Assembly: GCA_016713405.1 (NCBI GenBank)
Contig: JADJPF010000016.1
Coordinates: 45,259 to 109,258 of the forward strand
Length of the DNA stretch: 64,000 nt
Reading direction: 5' to 3'
Origin: Blastocatellia bacterium
GTDB lineage: Bacteria > Acidobacteriota > Blastocatellia > Chloracidobacteriales > JADJPF01
The notes below the pieces were generated by a model. It made no database searches. It saw only the letters and a list, made by a program, of their open reading frames with translations, and was not told where the DNA came from. The position numbers and the translations under genes are program-made. Positions 47,143-56,225 of the stretch are shown here, in pieces; within the stretch, counting starts at the first letter, position 1, and every line of letters starts with the position of its first letter.

Positions 47143-47560
47143 ATTACCAAAATTTTAATTTTGCTAGCCATCCTTGCTTGGATTCTTGATTTTTAGCTTG
47201 TTCAGCTTTTAATTTTTCTATACGTTCGCGCTCAAGTGCTAGCTAGGTGGTGGCATAGCAGGTAGCCCAGCAGTTGGCCTTGGAGGTGGTATGGGTGCAA
47301 GCCTGCTTTTAGAACATGGAACAGCATTTTCAGTAGAAAGTGTTGTTGATATACAAATTTTTTTCTTGTTATTTACAGCATCCTCAAATAAAGCTAGGCG
47401 TTGCTCATCATTGAGAGGGTCAAGATTTGTAACTTGGAACTGGCACTTCTCACCAAGAAAACGAGCAAGGATGCCCTGTCGTTCACAGCAGGGAGGAATT
47501 GCCGTCTTATAAAAATATTTCTTCCGTATTTTACCGTAAGTTGTTATAGTGTAAACAACT

Positions 47561-48703
47561 ATGAAAACAGTATTGAAAATCAAGCTAGAGCCAACAAAAG
47601 AACAAAAAGAAATGTTGAGACAAACAATGTTTCAATACAATGCTGCGTGTAATTACATAGCTGAAGTTGCATATGAGAAGAAAATATCAAGTAAATTTAA
47701 GTTGCAAAAACTTGTTTATAATACTGTAAAAAAAGACTTTAATCTATCAGCACAAATGACAGTTAGAGCTATTGCTAAGGTCTGTGAAGCTTACTCTAGA
47801 GATAAAAACATACTTCCCAAGTTCCGCCTAGATGGAGCTATTGTCTATGATGACTGCATTATGTCTTTTCTTGCAGATGAAAAACTTAGTCTTTGGACTG
47901 TTAATGGTCGCCAAAAAATACAAATGATTTTTGGTGACTATCAAAGACAGCAATTCCAATATAGAAAAGGACAAGTTGATTTAGTATTAGTTAGTAATAC
48001 TTTCTATCTATTTGTTACTTTGGATATTAAAGAACTTCCTAAAACTTCCCCTAAAGAATTTATAGGAGTAGACCTTGGTATTGTAAAACTCCTAGTAGAT
48101 AGCCTTGGCTATGAAGCTAGTGGTGAAATCATTGAAAGAATTAGGCTTAAATATCTTAAACTTCGTAGAGATTTGCAAAAGTGTCGTTCAAAAAATGCGA
48201 AACGTAAACTAAAAAAGATAGCTCATAAGGAAAAAGAATTTCGTCGCCAAATCAACCACATAATATCAAAAGCATTGGTAAAACGCGCTAAAGACACAAA
48301 TTCTGCTATAGCATTAGAAGAACTAAAGCATATACGCAGTAGGACAACGGTTCGCGCCAAAGACCGAGCTAGGATAAGTGGATGGGCTTTCGCTCAACTT
48401 CAATCTTTTATTCTTTATAAAGCTAGAATTGCTGGAGTAGTTGTTATCTTCGTAGATGCTCGTAATAGTAGCAGAGAGTGTAACGTTTGCCATTTTGTTG
48501 CTAAACGTAATCGTCCTAATCAATCTATATTTTGTTGTGCCAAATGTGGTCATAGCGATAACGCTGATCATAACGCCGCTAAAAACATTGCTGATCGTGG
48601 CAAAATTCTCTGGGCATCTGTCAATATGCCTATCGCAGTCCATGCTGATCCTACAATTGTTGCCTCTCTGGAACTGCAAGCTCGGCTTTTCAAAGCCGAG
48701 TAG
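47561..48703 (+). CDS. tnpB: RNA-guided nuclease TnpB (IS605 OrfB family)
   Basis: The 380-residue protein has an N-terminal helix-turn-helix region (MKTVLKIKLEPTKEQKEMLRQTMFQYNAACNYI), a RuvC nuclease with D171 (FIGVDLGIV), E253 (IALEELKHI) and D336 (NADHNAAKNI), and an inserted zinc finger (C307, C310, C325 or C326, C329). All catalytic residues are intact. TnpB proteins use an omega RNA from the 3' end of the element to cut DNA matching the empty site, which keeps the element in the population. The stop codon lies beside the right-end hairpin, as expected if the gene overlaps that RNA. Confidence 0.93.
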   Translation: MKTVLKIKLEPTKEQKEMLRQTMFQYNAACNYIAEVAYEKKISSKFKLQKLVYNTVKKDFNLSAQMTVRAIAKVCEAYSRDKNILPKFRLDGAIVYDDCIMSFLADEKLSLWTVNGRQKIQMIFGDYQRQQFQYRKGQVDLVLVSNTFYLFVTLDIKELPKTSPKEFIGVDLGIVKLLVDSLGYEASGEIIERIRLKYLKLRRDLQKCRSKNAKRKLKKIAHKEKEFRRQINHIISKALVKRAKDTNSAIALEELKHIRSRTTVRAKDRARISGWAFAQLQSFILYKARIAGVVVIFVDARNSSRECNVCHFVAKRNRPNQSIFCCAKCGHSDNADHNAAKNIADRGKILWASVNMPIAVHADPTIVASLELQARLFKAE

Positions 48704-48708
48704 TTGAC
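48681..48708 (+). ncRNA. Probable 3' end of omega RNA (right-end hairpin)
   Basis: The hairpin and TAGTTGAC tail directly precede the element's right boundary. In characterised TnpB systems the guide is the flank just after this boundary, here the bases from 48709. The transcript itself cannot be seen in DNA; position and family knowledge support it. Confidence 0.5.
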
Positions 48709-48817
48709 AAAAACGGACTTCATTACTTGTTCCTTGTAACTCTGAAAATTGCTTTTCACAAATAAATGAGAATTTTACATTAAGTGCCATTTTTATTTCC
48801 TCCAATTTGTGAAAATA

Positions 48818-49519
48818 TTATTCTCTAATTTCTGCTGTAATTCTTTTAACTCCTTCCTCAATAGTTTTATTTAAGCTTAATTGTTTAGTAGTATGTTCAG
48901 TTACAGAAGGTTGAGGCATTAGGTAATTATTATTGGTGTTATCTTGTAGTCTATTATTATTAAATAAACTAATAGGTGGTTGCTCACCAATATTGCTATT
49001 ATTAATTAAATTACTATTAGAGGTTTGGTCAAAAGCAAATTGGGAATGTCTATCTAAAGTACGATCAGGAATAGACTGAGGAGGAGTACTAAAAAGAACT
49101 CCATTAATAATAATACCTACACCAATTAAAAAAACTAGCAAACCTGCGGGCCAACCAATTAATGCTAAAGGCATAATTACAACTTTACCTAAAAGCATTA
49201 TAAGTGTCACCCCTAAACCTACCGCAGCCGTAATAACACCAGCACGAAGACGACGCAACCGACGCTCAACTGGGGATTCTAGAAATTTTTCTACCTCTGG
49301 TAAAACTTCTTCAGCAACCTTTTTTAGATCACTAGCAGATTTTAAGGTTTGAATTTTTGTCGCAATTGCTCGTCCAATTTCTTCACGCGCAGAAATTGCA
49401 GAAACCGTAATGGAATCAGGTTTTTGCAGTAAGTTGCGCAAAGTTTTCATATCCGAACCACAAGCCCTGCAAAATTGACTAGTTTGGCGTTCTTCTGTTC
49501 CACAACTAGGACAATACAT
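48818..49519 (-). CDS. Zinc-ribbon membrane protein
   Basis: The 233 residues begin with a zinc ribbon (CPSCGTEERQTSQFCRACG). A helical region follows (about 45-85), then two membrane helices (LRAGVITAAVGLGVTLIMLL and IMPLALIGWPAGLLVFLIGVGIIING), and an Asn/Gln-rich C-terminal tail. Same plan as the protein at 36775-37425 but not a close copy. Role unknown. It is transcribed in the same direction as the disrupted gene but not clearly linked to it. Confidence 0.7.
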   Translation of the reverse strand: MYCPSCGTEERQTSQFCRACGSDMKTLRNLLQKPDSITVSAISAREEIGRAIATKIQTLKSASDLKKVAEEVLPEVEKFLESPVERRLRRLRAGVITAAVGLGVTLIMLLGKVVIMPLALIGWPAGLLVFLIGVGIIINGVLFSTPPQSIPDRTLDRHSQFAFDQTSNSNLINNSNIGEQPPISLFNNNRLQDNTNNNYLMPQPSVTEHTTKQLSLNKTIEEGVKRITAEIRE

Positions 49520-49620
49520 TTTCCACCTCTTTTTTAACTGCTATTAAGTTTGGAATGTGTTTAAGTTTTGGTTATCTTAGCATCTTAACGCTTATTTTTC
49601 TATCTTAGATCAATTGGTTT

Positions 49621-51227
49621 TTAAGGTTGAGAACTTAAGATTTCTGCTAAGCGGGTATGGTCAATGGAAAAAACTTTTACTGTTTCATTTTGATAAACTA
49701 AGCTTAAAAAACTATCATCTCCTGCACGTTTAAGAAGATGGCGAAAGTCCCTAGCCGATTGTGCTTCTTGATTATTATTAACTAATTTCTCATCTATAAA
49801 AATAATATAACTTACTTTAAGTTGTTGGCAAACTTGGGGGTTAGTAGGAAGTGGAATTGCTTTGCGCTGGCAATAAATATAGGCGTATGCTTCTAATGCA
49901 GGTATACAGCCCATTAAACTATCTTTAGGAGTATTTTCTTTAACCCATTTATAAGCTGCTACAGTATTTTCCCCAAATTCTGCTGCTTGTGGGTTAAAGT
50001 CTCCAGTACGCCAAACTGTAGTAATAAAGCGCATATCACTGATTAAGTGAGAAAAAACTAGGCAAATTACTAGTGTGTTAATTACATATGCTGCTAAATC
50101 ATTCTTTTTCTGTAATTTAGTTGCTAATAAATTTAGTAATTTTTCTAAGCTATTAAAAAATGCTAGACAAAGAAAAGGAATTATTGGAATCAAAAACCGG
50201 CTTGGCTCCCAAGGCCAAACTAAAAGTAACCCTAAGTAGAACAATAAATAAAGTGTAGTAATTTTAGGTTTAGGCCATAAACTAGCTAAAATATTTAAGA
50301 TAACTAATAGGCTAATAAATAACCTAATTGGATAGGAAAGTAAATTAAGAATTTGATTTTCTAAAACTGTTGAACTCGCAGCTAGCGAAAAAATAATACG
50401 AGGAATTTCTTTACTAACTATTAATTGAGCATTTTCTTTTGCCTTATTAGCTAATGCTTTAGCTAAACTTTTTTCTGTCTCGCTATCTGTGTTTGTATAC
50501 TGCACCACCATATCAGTCAAATAGCGGCTTGTCCCACCTCCACCAGTTCGCTTAGCTAAGAGTAACCAAGGTGAAAGTAGCAATATTACTAAAGAAATTA
50601 ACAAAAAAACTTTTGTAAACTCTCGTCTGATAATCCAACTAACAACAATTGCTGGTAGGAGTAAAACACCTATTGATCTAGTAAGTATACAAATAACTAG
50701 TAAAACAGCAGAAATAAAAGGTATCGAGACAGATTTGTTTTCTCTTGATAAATATTTAGGGAGATTAACGCTAGGATAGAAAATAGCAAGTAAGCTGTTT
50801 CTGATGCTACTCGGCAGCTATGACCAACTAAAGCAATAGAAGTAGCAGAAATTATTATTGAATAAGTAATTACTTTTAAGTTATAACCTTCTTTTATAGC
50901 TAATTTAGTAAAAACATATAAACCTGCTGCTCCAAAAATGATTAGTATTATCTTAAAAATAATTAGCTTAGTATCTAATGCTAAATTAAACCAACTAGGC
51001 AGAGCTAAAAAAACTGATAACATAGGAGGGAAAAGCTTATGTATTTGTGGAGTAGGTAAATTAACATCTACATAACCTTGACCATCTGCTAAAGCTTGGG
51101 CAAGCATTATATAATAAGCATCATCAAACCAATTAAACCGGTTATTAAGTACCAACAAACCAGCAATTACATAAAAGCTAATAGCAATAAATAGAAAAAT
51201 TTGTTGGTATTTAGCAGTATTTAACAA
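49621..51227 (-). CDS. GT39-like membrane glycosyltransferase (ArnT/PMT type), frameshifted
   Basis: Two minus-strand frames form one polytopic glycosyltransferase. The first (from 51227) has FNWFDDAYYIMLAQALADGQGYVD, where the acidic pair in the first periplasmic loop is the catalytic/metal site of this family. It breaks after SRYLLFLLFY. Adding one T (A run at 50716-50719) gives RYLFISAVLLVICILTRSIG and joins the second frame to 49621, for 535 residues with about ten helices and a C-terminal domain. These enzymes transfer sugar from a polyprenyl-phosphate donor in the periplasm to lipid or protein. Confidence 0.8.
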
Positions 51228-51245
51228 ATGCTGTTGTCCTTGAAA

Positions 51246-51572
51246 GCCTTGCCTTGAAAGGCATGGCTACTTTCAAAAGCCACTTTGTGGCTAATTATTT
51301 CTTTAGCCCTGTAGGGCTACTGATAATAGCCCGGCCCTGTAGGGCTGGGCTTTAGGGCAAGGCGTTAATTTAATACAACGTAAACAAAGTTTTTTGACAT
51401 TTTTATTTCTTAAAGCCCCAACGGGGCGAAAGATAGGTAGCCTAGGGTTTCAACCCTAGGTATAATAATCAGGCATTCCCAAAAGCCCCTTCAGGGCTTG
51501 AAGAGACTTCGTTATTATTTCCTAGGGCGTATACCCTAGGAAATAATAGTTAAGTCGCCCCGTTGGGGCTTA
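51246..51572. repeat. Cluster of REP-like extragenic palindromes
   Basis: At least eight GC-rich hairpins sit in an otherwise AT-rich spacer: AGCCAC/GTGGCT (51278-51292), AGCCCT/AGGGCT (51305-51318), AGCCCGGCCCT/AGGGCTGGGCT (51328-51351), GCCCC/GGGGC (51415-51427), CCTAGGG/CCCTAGG (51441-51460), AGCCCCT/AGGGCT (about 51484-51497), CCTAGGG/CCCTAGG (51521-51540) and GCCCC/GGGGC (51557-51569). The last four with their neighbours form two inverted arms, as in BIME elements. No RAYT transposase is in the window. Confidence 0.75.
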
Positions 51573-51618
51573 AGATTAAAATATCAGTAAATTTAGTTTA
51601 CAGAGTATTTAATTAATT

Positions 51619-53178
51619 TTATTTTGCAAGTCTTTCTTGTTTTATTTCTAACGCAAATTTTATTGGAATACCTAGATTTGAACCTTGTACTGGCACGCCA
51701 CGATCAGTTGTTAAGATAGATGAGTTGATACCGATTACATCACCTTCACTATTAAAAATAGGACTCCCTGAGCCACCTTCTGTTGTTGCGGCATCATGGA
51801 TTATTCTGCCAGCATTTAAGCCATTAATATGGCCTTGGCTAATTAACGGATGAATTAAACCTCGCTCAGAAACTTCATTAATTCTTTCTTCTGGGGAAAA
51901 TGCTTTACGATTAATTTCATTTTTTACTTTATCATCTAGCCGTTCAATCAAACCGTCTACCCCTGTTGGATAGCCAACCAGAACAATAGCTTGACCAATA
52001 GTTGCTGCTTCACTTGCTGGGTTAATAGGAAGTTTAGTAATTGCTGCATCTCCTTGGTTAAAAATGCAAAGTGCTACGTCGTTTTCCTTAGAAAACGTTT
52101 TTACTTTTAATTCAAACTTAGGTTTAATTCCAGGAAAATAAGCATATAACTCAACTATTTCAGGTTTACCACCTTGGGCAATTATTAAGCGGTCTGTGTC
52201 GTCTTGCCACCAAGGATGAACTACATGGCGGTTAGTAAAAACTTCTCCTTCATCAATTAAAAAACCTGTTCCAGAGAATGCTTCATAGAAAACTGCTCCT
52301 GTACCATCAAAACTAACATTTGATTGACCTGTTTCGTCTATCAAAGGTCGGTTGTTAAAAGCACTATCCAAGTAACGTAACTGTTTGCCAGTTTGAGGAT
52401 TAATATAAGTATAAACACCTTGAATCAAACATACTCCACCTTGATATGTTTCATTAATGGTTTGTGCTAGGTTAAAGCGTTTACGGTCTTTATTCCATGC
52501 TTCTAGTAGTTGTTCATTTTTTGTTTTTAGCTCTGAAATTGTACGAAGGTTTTTTTCTTGCTCCTGGTTTAACGTAGTAATTACTTGAGATTGATTTTTA
52601 AGTGATTGAAATATATAAACTAAAGGAAACATAAGTCCTATCACACTTAGTAATGATAGAACAACACAAAAAATCTTAAATGCTTGAGGTATTTCGCTCC
52701 AAAGGCCAGAAACTAATCCTTTAAGAAATCTAGTTGCTGTTTGTGGGTGAATATGCCCCACCACGTCAACTTCTGGAAAAAGATGTGCTTTGTTGTTATT
52801 TGTGGTAGGTTGTTTAGGTTGAGGTAAAATAGATTTATCTTCAATTATGTGCATAGAATAGCGTGATTCTTTATCCCTAAGCTGAAACCCTAGTAAATCA
52901 CCATCTTGTAATTCTACTGTATTATCAATAAGTATTTTATCAATAGGGTTATCGTTAATAAAAATAGTACATTTTTCTTTGTTATGGTGTATTAAGTGGA
53001 ATCCTGTAGGCTTAAAGATGATTTCTGATGCAACAAAATTATATTCTTCTGTAGTTTCTTCTATAGGAAGAAGTAAATCACAACTTCTATCTGTACCTAT
53101 TAGTATAATTTCTTTATCAAATATATATGTTTTACCTCTCTCTTTACCTGAGAGGGAGACGAGCATCAAACTTGGCAT
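51619..53178 (-). CDS. FHA-domain membrane protein with trypsin-like protease domain
   Basis: The N-terminal part (about 1-115) has an FHA-like beta pattern (IFDKEIILIGTDRSCDLLLP, VELQDGDLLGFQL), though the SxxH signature is not strict. A membrane helix (about 165-190) and a short coiled coil follow. From about 280 lies a chymotrypsin/DegP-like S1 protease: histidine in GEVFTNRHVVHPWW, aspartate in KENDVALCIFN, and serine in TTEGGSGSPIFNSEGDVIGINSS. All three catalytic residues are present. The plan suggests a cytosolic phosphopeptide sensor joined to a periplasmic protease. No PDZ domain follows. Confidence 0.85.
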   Translation of the reverse strand: MPSLMLVSLSGKERGKTYIFDKEIILIGTDRSCDLLLPIEETTEEYNFVASEIIFKPTGFHLIHHNKEKCTIFINDNPIDKILIDNTVELQDGDLLGFQLRDKESRYSMHIIEDKSILPQPKQPTTNNNKAHLFPEVDVVGHIHPQTATRFLKGLVSGLWSEIPQAFKIFCVVLSLLSVIGLMFPLVYIFQSLKNQSQVITTLNQEQEKNLRTISELKTKNEQLLEAWNKDRKRFNLAQTINETYQGGVCLIQGVYTYINPQTGKQLRYLDSAFNNRPLIDETGQSNVSFDGTGAVFYEAFSGTGFLIDEGEVFTNRHVVHPWWQDDTDRLIIAQGGKPEIVELYAYFPGIKPKFELKVKTFSKENDVALCIFNQGDAAITKLPINPASEAATIGQAIVLVGYPTGVDGLIERLDDKVKNEINRKAFSPEERINEVSERGLIHPLISQGHINGLNAGRIIHDAATTEGGSGSPIFNSEGDVIGINSSILTTDRGVPVQGSNLGIPIKFALEIKQERLAK

Positions 53179-53565
53179 GAGTTAATTGTTTTACTTAACA
53201 CAATAGTTATTTTGATGTGTTAGTTTACCTTATCATAAAAACTTATTAGTAATACTTTTTTAAATAATTCTTATTAGTAAACTATTATTGCTAAATAATT
53301 ATTTATATAGTTAGTTAACAATAGCTTATCAATAAATTCTAACCATCCAAAATACTTAAAGAATACTCTTAATTTTGGAGTGAGGCTTTTTAATATAGTA
53401 CACCTTTTGTTTAGTTTCAGACAAGGCAAAGATCAAGATTGTTTGCCCCTAGAGCAACCAGTAAGGATATGTTTATTTTATTTGTTTTTGGCACATGTGC
53501 TTGTCAATTGTTGTTTAAGAAATTACGATAGTTAGCTAATTTTCTAGTTTTAGGAGCAAAAATTA
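53179..53565. other. Divergent intergenic region
   Basis: No gene is seen in these 387 bases between the FHA-protease (minus) and the phosphodiesterase (plus). It is AT-rich and must contain both promoters. I see no strong palindrome or conserved RNA element. AGGAG at 53552-53556 is the ribosome site for the downstream gene. Confidence 0.4.
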
Positions 53566-54945
53566 ATGAAAAAAGTTATGGTGATTGGGCTAGATTGTGC
53601 AGCCCCACAGCTAGTTTTCGACAAGTGGAAGGATGATTTACCTAATCTTAGATCTTTAATGGAAAAGGGGGTTTGGGGTAAATTACGATCTACTGATCCA
53701 CCTATTACTGTTCCAGCCTGGATGTCAATGTTAACCTCAAAAAGTCCGGGTAGGCTTGGTTTTTATGGGCTACGTAACCGAGCCGACTATTCTTATGCCA
53801 AAATGTCTATTCCAAATTCTGCTCAAGTTAAAGAACCTACAGTTTGGGAAATTCTTTCAAAAGAAGGAAAAAAATGTATTGTTTTAGGTGTTCCACAAAC
53901 CTATCCACCTAAACCATTAAATGGTTATTTAGTCTCTTGTTTTCTAACACCTAGCACTAAAAGCGGTTTTACTTATCCTAAAGAATTTAAGGCTGAAGTA
54001 GAAGAAGTTACTGAAGGCTATATCTTAGATTGTAATAATTTCCGAACAGATGACAAAGATCGAATCCTAAACCAAATCTTTGAAATGACAGACAAACGCT
54101 TTAAGCTAGCTAAACATTGTCTACAAACTAAAGAATGGGATTTCTTTATGATGGTAGAAATGGGAACAGATCGCATTCATCATGGTTTTTGGAAATATAT
54201 GGACACAACACACTTAAAGCATGAACCAGGCAACCCCTACGAAAATTCTATTAAAAACTACTACAAGTTCTGTGATGAGCGTTTAGGTGAACTCTTAAAA
54301 ATAGCTGGGCCAGAAACTACCGTTTTAGTTGTCTCTGATCACGGTGCAAGAAAAATGGATGGTGGAATTTGTATTAATGAATGGTTAATAAAAGAAGGCT
54401 ACCTTACCTTAAAAGAGATGCCAAAAGAACCTGCTCCAGTAGAAAAATGTGATGTTGATTGGGAAAAAACCCGCGCTTGGGGTTCAGGTGGCTATTATGC
54501 CCGTCTAATGGTTAATGTAAAGGGCAGAGAGCCACAAGGAACGGTTGCACCAGGTGAAGAATACGAAGCTTTTCGTAATGAATTAATCGCAAAACTAGAA
54601 GCTTTGCCAAATCATGAAGGCAAGCCTATGCAAACAAAAGTTGTCCGCCCAGAAGATGTTTATCCAATTTGTGAAAATATTCCACCAGATTTGTTTGTTT
54701 ATTTTGATGACTTAAACTGGCGTTCTGTCGGCTCAATTGGACTAAATGAAATTTATACTTTTGAAAACGATACAGGCCCAGACGATGCTAACCACGACTG
54801 GCATGGAATCTTTCTAATGCAGCGTCCAACGGATGACACTAGCGTTAATCGTACAGATCTAGACATTAAAGACGTTGCCCCTACAATCTTGCATTATATG
54901 GATCAAGTTATTCCACAAGATATGGAAGGCAAAGTAATTAAGTAA
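53566..54945 (+). CDS. Type I phosphodiesterase/nucleotide pyrophosphatase-family protein
   Basis: The 459-residue alkaline-phosphatase-superfamily enzyme has the N-terminal metal site VMVIGLDCAAPQLVFDKW, the nucleophile region DPPITVPAWMSMLTSKSPGRLGFYG (threonine or serine), and MVEMGTDRIHHGFW, VLVVSDHGARKMDGG (Asp, His ligands) and NHDWHGIFLM. It has no signal peptide and so is cytosolic. Members of this branch often cleave phosphodiesters in lipid or sugar-nucleotide metabolism; the substrate is not clear. It is followed by a strong terminator and then a GT9 gene. Confidence 0.85.
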   Translation: MKKVMVIGLDCAAPQLVFDKWKDDLPNLRSLMEKGVWGKLRSTDPPITVPAWMSMLTSKSPGRLGFYGLRNRADYSYAKMSIPNSAQVKEPTVWEILSKEGKKCIVLGVPQTYPPKPLNGYLVSCFLTPSTKSGFTYPKEFKAEVEEVTEGYILDCNNFRTDDKDRILNQIFEMTDKRFKLAKHCLQTKEWDFFMMVEMGTDRIHHGFWKYMDTTHLKHEPGNPYENSIKNYYKFCDERLGELLKIAGPETTVLVVSDHGARKMDGGICINEWLIKEGYLTLKEMPKEPAPVEKCDVDWEKTRAWGSGGYYARLMVNVKGREPQGTVAPGEEYEAFRNELIAKLEALPNHEGKPMQTKVVRPEDVYPICENIPPDLFVYFDDLNWRSVGSIGLNEIYTFENDTGPDDANHDWHGIFLMQRPTDDTSVNRTDLDIKDVAPTILHYMDQVIPQDMEGKVIK

Positions 54946-54954
54946 TTATTTAGG

Positions 54955-54998
54955 TTTTTAAGGAAAGAAACCAGGTATTTCTTTCCTTAAAAATTTTT
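54955..54998 (+). terminator. Strong intrinsic terminator after the phosphodiesterase
   Basis: A perfect 16-base stem (TTTTTAAGGAAAGAAA with TTTCTTTCCTTAAAAA) has a seven-base loop and a following TTTTT. Confidence 0.85.
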
Positions 54999-55025
54999 CT
55001 GCTAAAACAAAAGTAGCTAAATTAA

Positions 55026-56201
55026 ATGTATTACAATTTTGAATATTGGCTAGAACATGCAATAGAAAAATCCTTACGCATTTATAGTGCTATTTTTTTA
55101 AGAAAACCTCCTCAACCAAACCCATCAGAAATTAAAAAAATCCTTATTTGTGCTTATCATGGCTTAGGTAATTTTATTTTATATACTCCAACAATTGCCG
55201 CGCTAAAAAAACATTTTCCTGATGCTGAATTTCACCTCCAAACAGGCAATAACACAGGTTGTGAGTATGTTTTAGAAGGTGCAGGATATTTTACAAAAAA
55301 CTATGATATTTCTAATCGTCAAAGCTGGTCGGACTGGATTAAGCATATTCTCAAAGTTCGACATAGCAACTATGACATGATTATTAGTGAATTTCATAGT
55401 AATTCATATTTCTTAGCTTTAATGGTAAGTTTTAGCCGTGCTAAATACCGAGTTGGGCATGTTCGTAGTCCGGGTTGGCCGGATCGTTACGGGTTTATCT
55501 ACAATGTAGGCGTAAAAATGGAGGAAGCCCAACATGAAGTTGATCGCTATTTTGCTCTTGCTCAGGCTTTAGGCGTAGATGAAAAATTACTTAATCAACC
55601 TCCTTTTATGTATATTGCTGATAGCGATCAAGCTATTGCCCGGCAATTTTTGACAAGCCGACAAATTAAACCTAACTCTTTAATAATTGGGATTCAAATG
55701 GGAACATCTCCAACAATGCGTTGGAAACAATGGCAACCTGCACGCTATCGAGAGTTAGTTATTAAGCTAACTAGCCGATTTCCAAAAGCTTTTTTATTAA
55801 TGCTAGGGGCCAAAAATGAAGTAGCAATGATTAAGGAAGCTTTAGAAGGTTTATCAGGAAATATTATTATTGCCGCAGGTGAAACAAACATCCCTCAAGC
55901 CGCTTCTTTAATTGACCAATGTGATTTGCTAGTTTGTAACGATAGTGGACTAATGCACATAGCCGTAGCGATGCAAACACCTGTTGTTGCTATTTATGGG
56001 CCAACTGATTATCGCCGGACTGCTCCATTAGGTAAACTTCATGTAATGATTAGAAAAGAATTGCCTTGTAGCCCATGTTTTAAGCTAACAGGTGATAGCC
56101 AAGTAACTACTTGTCCTCATCACGATTGCCTTAACACTATTGAAGTTGCCGAAGTTTTTGATATGGTAGTAAAAAAAGTAACTGAGCTAGGAAAAGCATA
56201 A
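55026..56201 (+). CDS. GT9 glycosyltransferase (heptosyltransferase-like)
   Basis: The 391 residues match glycosyltransferase family 9: KKILICAYHGLGNFILYTPTIAALKKHFPDAEFH (the N-terminal GxLGNxxxxTP motif), IIGIQMGTSPTMRWKQWQPARYRELV, LMLGAKNEVAM and CDLLVCNDSGLMHIAVAMQTPVVAIYGPTDYRRTAP, the nucleotide-sugar site. The C-terminus has a cysteine-rich patch (CSPCFKL, TTCPHHDC). GT9 enzymes add heptose or a related sugar in the lipopolysaccharide core. It converges with cas6. Confidence 0.92.
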   Translation: MYYNFEYWLEHAIEKSLRIYSAIFLRKPPQPNPSEIKKILICAYHGLGNFILYTPTIAALKKHFPDAEFHLQTGNNTGCEYVLEGAGYFTKNYDISNRQSWSDWIKHILKVRHSNYDMIISEFHSNSYFLALMVSFSRAKYRVGHVRSPGWPDRYGFIYNVGVKMEEAQHEVDRYFALAQALGVDEKLLNQPPFMYIADSDQAIARQFLTSRQIKPNSLIIGIQMGTSPTMRWKQWQPARYRELVIKLTSRFPKAFLLMLGAKNEVAMIKEALEGLSGNIIIAAGETNIPQAASLIDQCDLLVCNDSGLMHIAVAMQTPVVAIYGPTDYRRTAPLGKLHVMIRKELPCSPCFKLTGDSQVTTCPHHDCLNTIEVAEVFDMVVKKVTELGKA

Positions 56202-56225
56202 AACATGTTGTTTTTATCCAACAAG

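Larger units (their letters stand above)
47454..48708 (+). mobile_element. IS605/IS1341-type element with tnpB only
   Basis: The element boundaries come from the broken host gene: host sequence ends CTTCTCAC at 47453 and resumes AAAAACGG at 48709 (two-base uncertainty). The left end holds a subterminal hairpin (CCCTG 47474-47478 with CAGGG 47489-47493). The right end holds a perfect hairpin, CTCGGCTTT with AAAGCCGAG (48681-48700), then TAGTTGAC. No terminal inverted repeats and no target duplication are seen, as in this family. There is no tnpA, so movement needs a transposase elsewhere. Confidence 0.85.
47144..48790 (-). pseudogene. Host gene split by the TnpB element
   Basis: Joining the two minus-strand flanks recreates one reading frame: from the ATG at 48790 (GGAGG upstream), SFICEKQFSELQGTSNEVRFC, then across the element EKCQFQVTNLDPLNDEQRLALFE and a proline-rich tail (APIPPPRPTAGLPAMPPP). 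A second frame slip near 47239 leads to LALERERIEKLKAEQAKNQ and a stop at 47144-47146. The intact protein would have about 125 residues with a C-x-x-C knuckle (FCEKC) and a helical C-terminus. Family unknown. Confidence 0.65.

Noticed and set aside
48323..48805. Minus-strand gene of 160 codons over tnpB
   Set aside because: Only its first 27 or so codons belong to the split host gene; the rest reads the antisense of tnpB.
51246..51572. CRISPR array
   Set aside because: The palindromes differ in sequence and spacing and there are no regular spacers, so this is a REP-like cluster, not an array that could pair with cas6.
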